64,000 bases of DNA from an uncultured Prevotellaceae bacterium (GTDB lineage: Bacteria > Bacteroidota > Bacteroidia > Bacteroidales > Bacteroidaceae): the NCBI GenBank assembly GCA_902780635.1, contig CACZGH010000017.1, forward strand, positions 38,828 through 102,827, written 5' to 3'. The notes below the pieces were generated by a model. It worked only from the letters and a program-made list of their open reading frames with translations, did not search any database and was not told the DNA's origin. Shown here piece after piece: positions 63,001 through 64,000 of the stretch (the stretch's first letter is position 1; each line of letters begins with the position of its first letter). The position numbers and the translations under genes were made by a program.

Positions 63001-63822
63001 TTTCACTTGGTTGCCTTTCGAGTCGGTCAGTGTGGCACGTACAGTGTACGTACTGCGAGTGTCCTCATATTTTTTCACATCCACATTCACTTTGAGCGTG
63101 GCATCCTTGTAGTTGTCATCAAGATCTGTGGTGACAAACCAGTCGAACAGCCTCGTCTTAGGTGTGGCATAAAGAGTCACATCGTCGAAGATGCCTGCCA
63201 GGCGCCAATAGTCCTGTCCTTCAAGATAGTAACCATCACTATATTTCACCACACATACAGCCAACGTGTTTTTTCCCGTGCGTACGTATGGCGTCACGTC
63301 ATACTCTGCCGGTTCCTGACCACCTTCATTATACCCCACCTGTTGACCATTGATCCATACGAACGAGGCGCTTTGGGTCTTTTCCATACGTAGGAATATC
63401 TGTTGCCCTTGCCATGTTGAAGGGATAGTGAATGTTTTTCGATATGCGCCAGTCGGGTTGTATTCTCTTGGCACTAAAGGAGGATTAGCCTTAAACGGAG
63501 CAGCCACATTTCGGAAGAGAGCGTCTCCATACCCCTCCATCTCCCAGTTACTTGGCACCTTGATGGTACGCCACTTGCTATCTTTGAAGTTAGTCGCAAA
63601 GAAGTTTTGCGGCACCTCTTCTGGTGTGTTGGCGAAGAAGAAACGCCAGTTTCCATTGAGCGAGAGATGCTGGTCGGCCAGATAGTAGGCATGTCCTTCC
63701 TCTTGATTCTCCTCATAGACAGAGGTGTTTTCTATATAGTCATAAATATGCTCAAGATACTGGGCATTCATTTGTAAAGAACATGCTGCGAAGAAGCAGA
63801 GGGTGAGTGTTTTGATCTTCAT
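60040..63822 (-). CDS. GH2 beta-galactosidase-type enzyme with inserted LamG domain
   Basis: A 1260-residue exported glycoside hydrolase (signal MKIKTLTLCFFAACSLQMNAQ). Domains in order: sugar-binding domain (about 50-210), immunoglobulin-like domain, TIM barrel, an inserted LamG-like domain (about 595-750, with GSGHDEWVEVYRSKNVEL-like strands), then a beta-galactosidase small-chain-like domain. The catalytic acid/base is Glu460 in FWSAGNESGEG and the nucleophile is Glu528 in SFMDEYLSVAGNAGG; their spacing of 68 residues fits LacZ (about 76). It should cleave beta-galactosides or related plant/mucin sugars. No SusC/D genes lie in the window. ATG 63822 is preferred. Confidence 0.88.
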   Translation of the reverse strand: MKIKTLTLCFFAACSLQMNAQYLEHIYDYIENTSVYEENQEEGHAYYLADQHLSLNGNWRFFFANTPEEVPQNFFATNFKDSKWRTIKVPSNWEMEGYGDALFRNVAAPFKANPPLVPREYNPTGAYRKTFTIPSTWQGQQIFLRMEKTQSASFVWINGQQVGYNEGGQEPAEYDVTPYVRTGKNTLAVCVVKYSDGYYLEGQDYWRLAGIFDDVTLYATPKTRLFDWFVTTDLDDNYKDATLKVNVDVKKYEDTRSTYTVRATLTDSKGNQVKEMLSDHFTMDGKGKKSLQFSSLISNPDKWTCETPVLYQLKLELLNESGSVIQQISSKMGFKETEIRHQTFYLNGQPIKVNAVNTHMQHPEWGHVMNEETIRKDMEILKQHNFNAVRTSHYPPVNKYLELADEYGLYIIDETGDEAHATEYISNDEKFLPMYQERVRQMVLRDRNHPCILFWSAGNESGEGPLITEVVKEGKRYDPTRYFMYGGNAYAHPGEDIIGPRYPTPYELEMNTAMVPETEDPRPSFMDEYLSVAGNAGGGLDEYWEVIRRHPRLMGGAIWDFVNPGLTEHIRPLTDSSPFNTPVHLMGNAKVVKGVLQLSGHDEWVEVYRSKNVELSGKALTISFDVKPGPLSGTYEGAPYVTKGNTQFGVVQKESDKIQFYLHSGVKHALTVDLPADWIGKWHHVTASWDGKEMKLFIDGQLKGTESTVSKEPNNNRRGGYWGGDRGGERGILSNFPYPINIGRFAGNHAQDPQTIYTADAEMDNVAIYDKCLADGEGRAEDAVLYLTFDSNGDVGTFYTIGGNMRTYGCIWPDRTVQPEMKQMKWTTQPVSIRLINSETGEVEVTNRLFFTDLSQYASHWALMADNQVVDEGDIQFSTAPQQCQVVRIPYRKPTIMPGKEYRLLISSSLKKDEIWAKAGHEVAWNQLELSSWNIPASDPQLTCKNISTKEDDKQIRISGEGFCYIISKETGNLEQIEIGGKSLLMSPLTFNLWRAPLANEFDSWDAFRVNGGYAEGFGNMVSTLFYSKGVNQLRVRPAAVQLTQNTYETTVTVSQLVQVGASSYGALDLYIQGVQLAGFTIDYTYSFYDDGTVKIHNHLSPQGRLPEVLPRIGFTTSVAKEFDHITWYGRGPEENYPDRKTGYQIGIWTKDVADMYEPYLLPQDHALRTDNRFVQLLDKDGRGVQISMNEPFNFNAYQFSTDNLTKSQFTYQLQPLTDRYTLNLDYNTTGVGCTCVYVLDGYRVKPETYDRVITICPKK

Positions 63823-63903
63823 GGTGGTTGTTTTATAAAAAATTAGGACCAAAATAAAATGACAACGTGACTCTTGCTGATGATAAAAAGGAGAAATCAC
63901 ATG

Positions 63904-64000
63904 GTCGAGTAAGTGGAGGGACTTTCACCCTCCCTTCTCACGGAACCGTGCTTGACAGTCTCCCATCACACGGCTCTTCGTACTTAACTCTTTTGTTAAT
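63904..64000 (-). mobile_element. 3' end of a group II intron (domains V and VI), cut by window edge
   Basis: On the minus strand 63976-63943 is an exact 34-nt domain V: it starts GAGCCGTG, has a GAGA loop between GATGG and CTGTC, and ends GCACGGTTC, containing the catalytic AGC triad. The next stretch (63942-63904) forms a domain VI-like hairpin GGGAGGG/CCCTCC and ends at a CGAC 3' boundary. The rest of the intron, including any reverse transcriptase, is off the window. It is inserted 82 bp upstream of the GH2 start codon, in the same orientation. Confidence 0.85.

Noticed and set aside
1-64000. tRNA, rRNA or replication-origin features
   Set aside because: No cloverleaf with conserved tRNA bases, rRNA segment or DnaA-box cluster was recognised by eye; a dedicated scan could still find a weak one.

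Overview
The window looks like a chromosomal segment of a Prevotella-like member of the Bacteroidales. Three things point there. Many genes are preceded by the Bacteroidetes promoter form, TTG, 19-20 bases, then TAnnTTTG. The gene content is typical of the group: MurF-Alr fusion, type III glutamine synthetase, LL-diaminopimelate aminotransferase, Na+-NQR, a BspA-type leucine-rich surface protein and a LamG-carrying GH2 enzyme. Many products carry signal peptides or lipoboxes of the kind seen in the group. No rRNA, tRNA or CRISPR array was recognised.

Layout. 0-10 kb: the 5' end of a Tat-exported aldo/keto reductase and its polyferredoxin membrane partner, a Fur-family regulator, a PfkB kinase, a LolA-like protein, a lone FMN-binding exported protein, a TraB/GumN protein, a lipoprotein, a histidine acid phosphatase, a DUF3298-like protein and a DegT aminotransferase. 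10-24 kb: the murF-alr fusion, a YitT protein, DMT and CDF transporters, a membrane-anchored FKBP, a beta-barrel protein, a trypsin-like lipoprotein, glmS, and the sugar-nucleotide pair rfbC-ugd. The rfbC promoter sits in an 84-bp tandem duplication. A FucP-like sugar transporter follows.

25-45 kb is the functional core. Two divergent gene sets share one regulatory region at 35.43-35.74 kb. Leftward run gltB-gltD-dapF-dapL-glnN (glutamate synthase, lysine/peptidoglycan precursor synthesis, glutamine synthetase). Rightward run amt-pyrG-purF-carAB-asnB (ammonium uptake, then four glutamine-using amidotransferases). Together they take up ammonium, fix it into glutamine and glutamate, and spend glutamine nitrogen on CTP, phosphoribosylamine, carbamoyl phosphate and asparagine. 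The carbamoyl-phosphate synthase gene is unusual: the small subunit is fused to only the first half of the large subunit.

45-50 kb: a PrsW protease, a lipoprotein, then a decayed stretch (Asn/Asp-rich open frame without a start, a DUF6291-like gene broken by one stop codon, and the 3' scrap of a LOG-family gene), followed by a large leucine-rich surface protein with a C-terminal dockerin. 50-59 kb: an M28 peptidase, a PIG-L deacetylase that looks like the C-terminal half of a NagB-PIG-L fusion, and the complete nqrABCDEF operon. 59-64 kb: a small exported protein, a 1260-residue GH2 enzyme, and at the window edge the domain V/VI end of a group II intron.

Scattered between genes is a family of palindromic repeats built from CTCAAC/GTTGAG hairpins and reiterated GGAGTT(A/C)AG words (7.7, 23.2, 40.6, 46.1 and 59.8 kb). 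I do not recognise it as a named element. It and the half-length CPSase fusion are the most interesting unexplained features.
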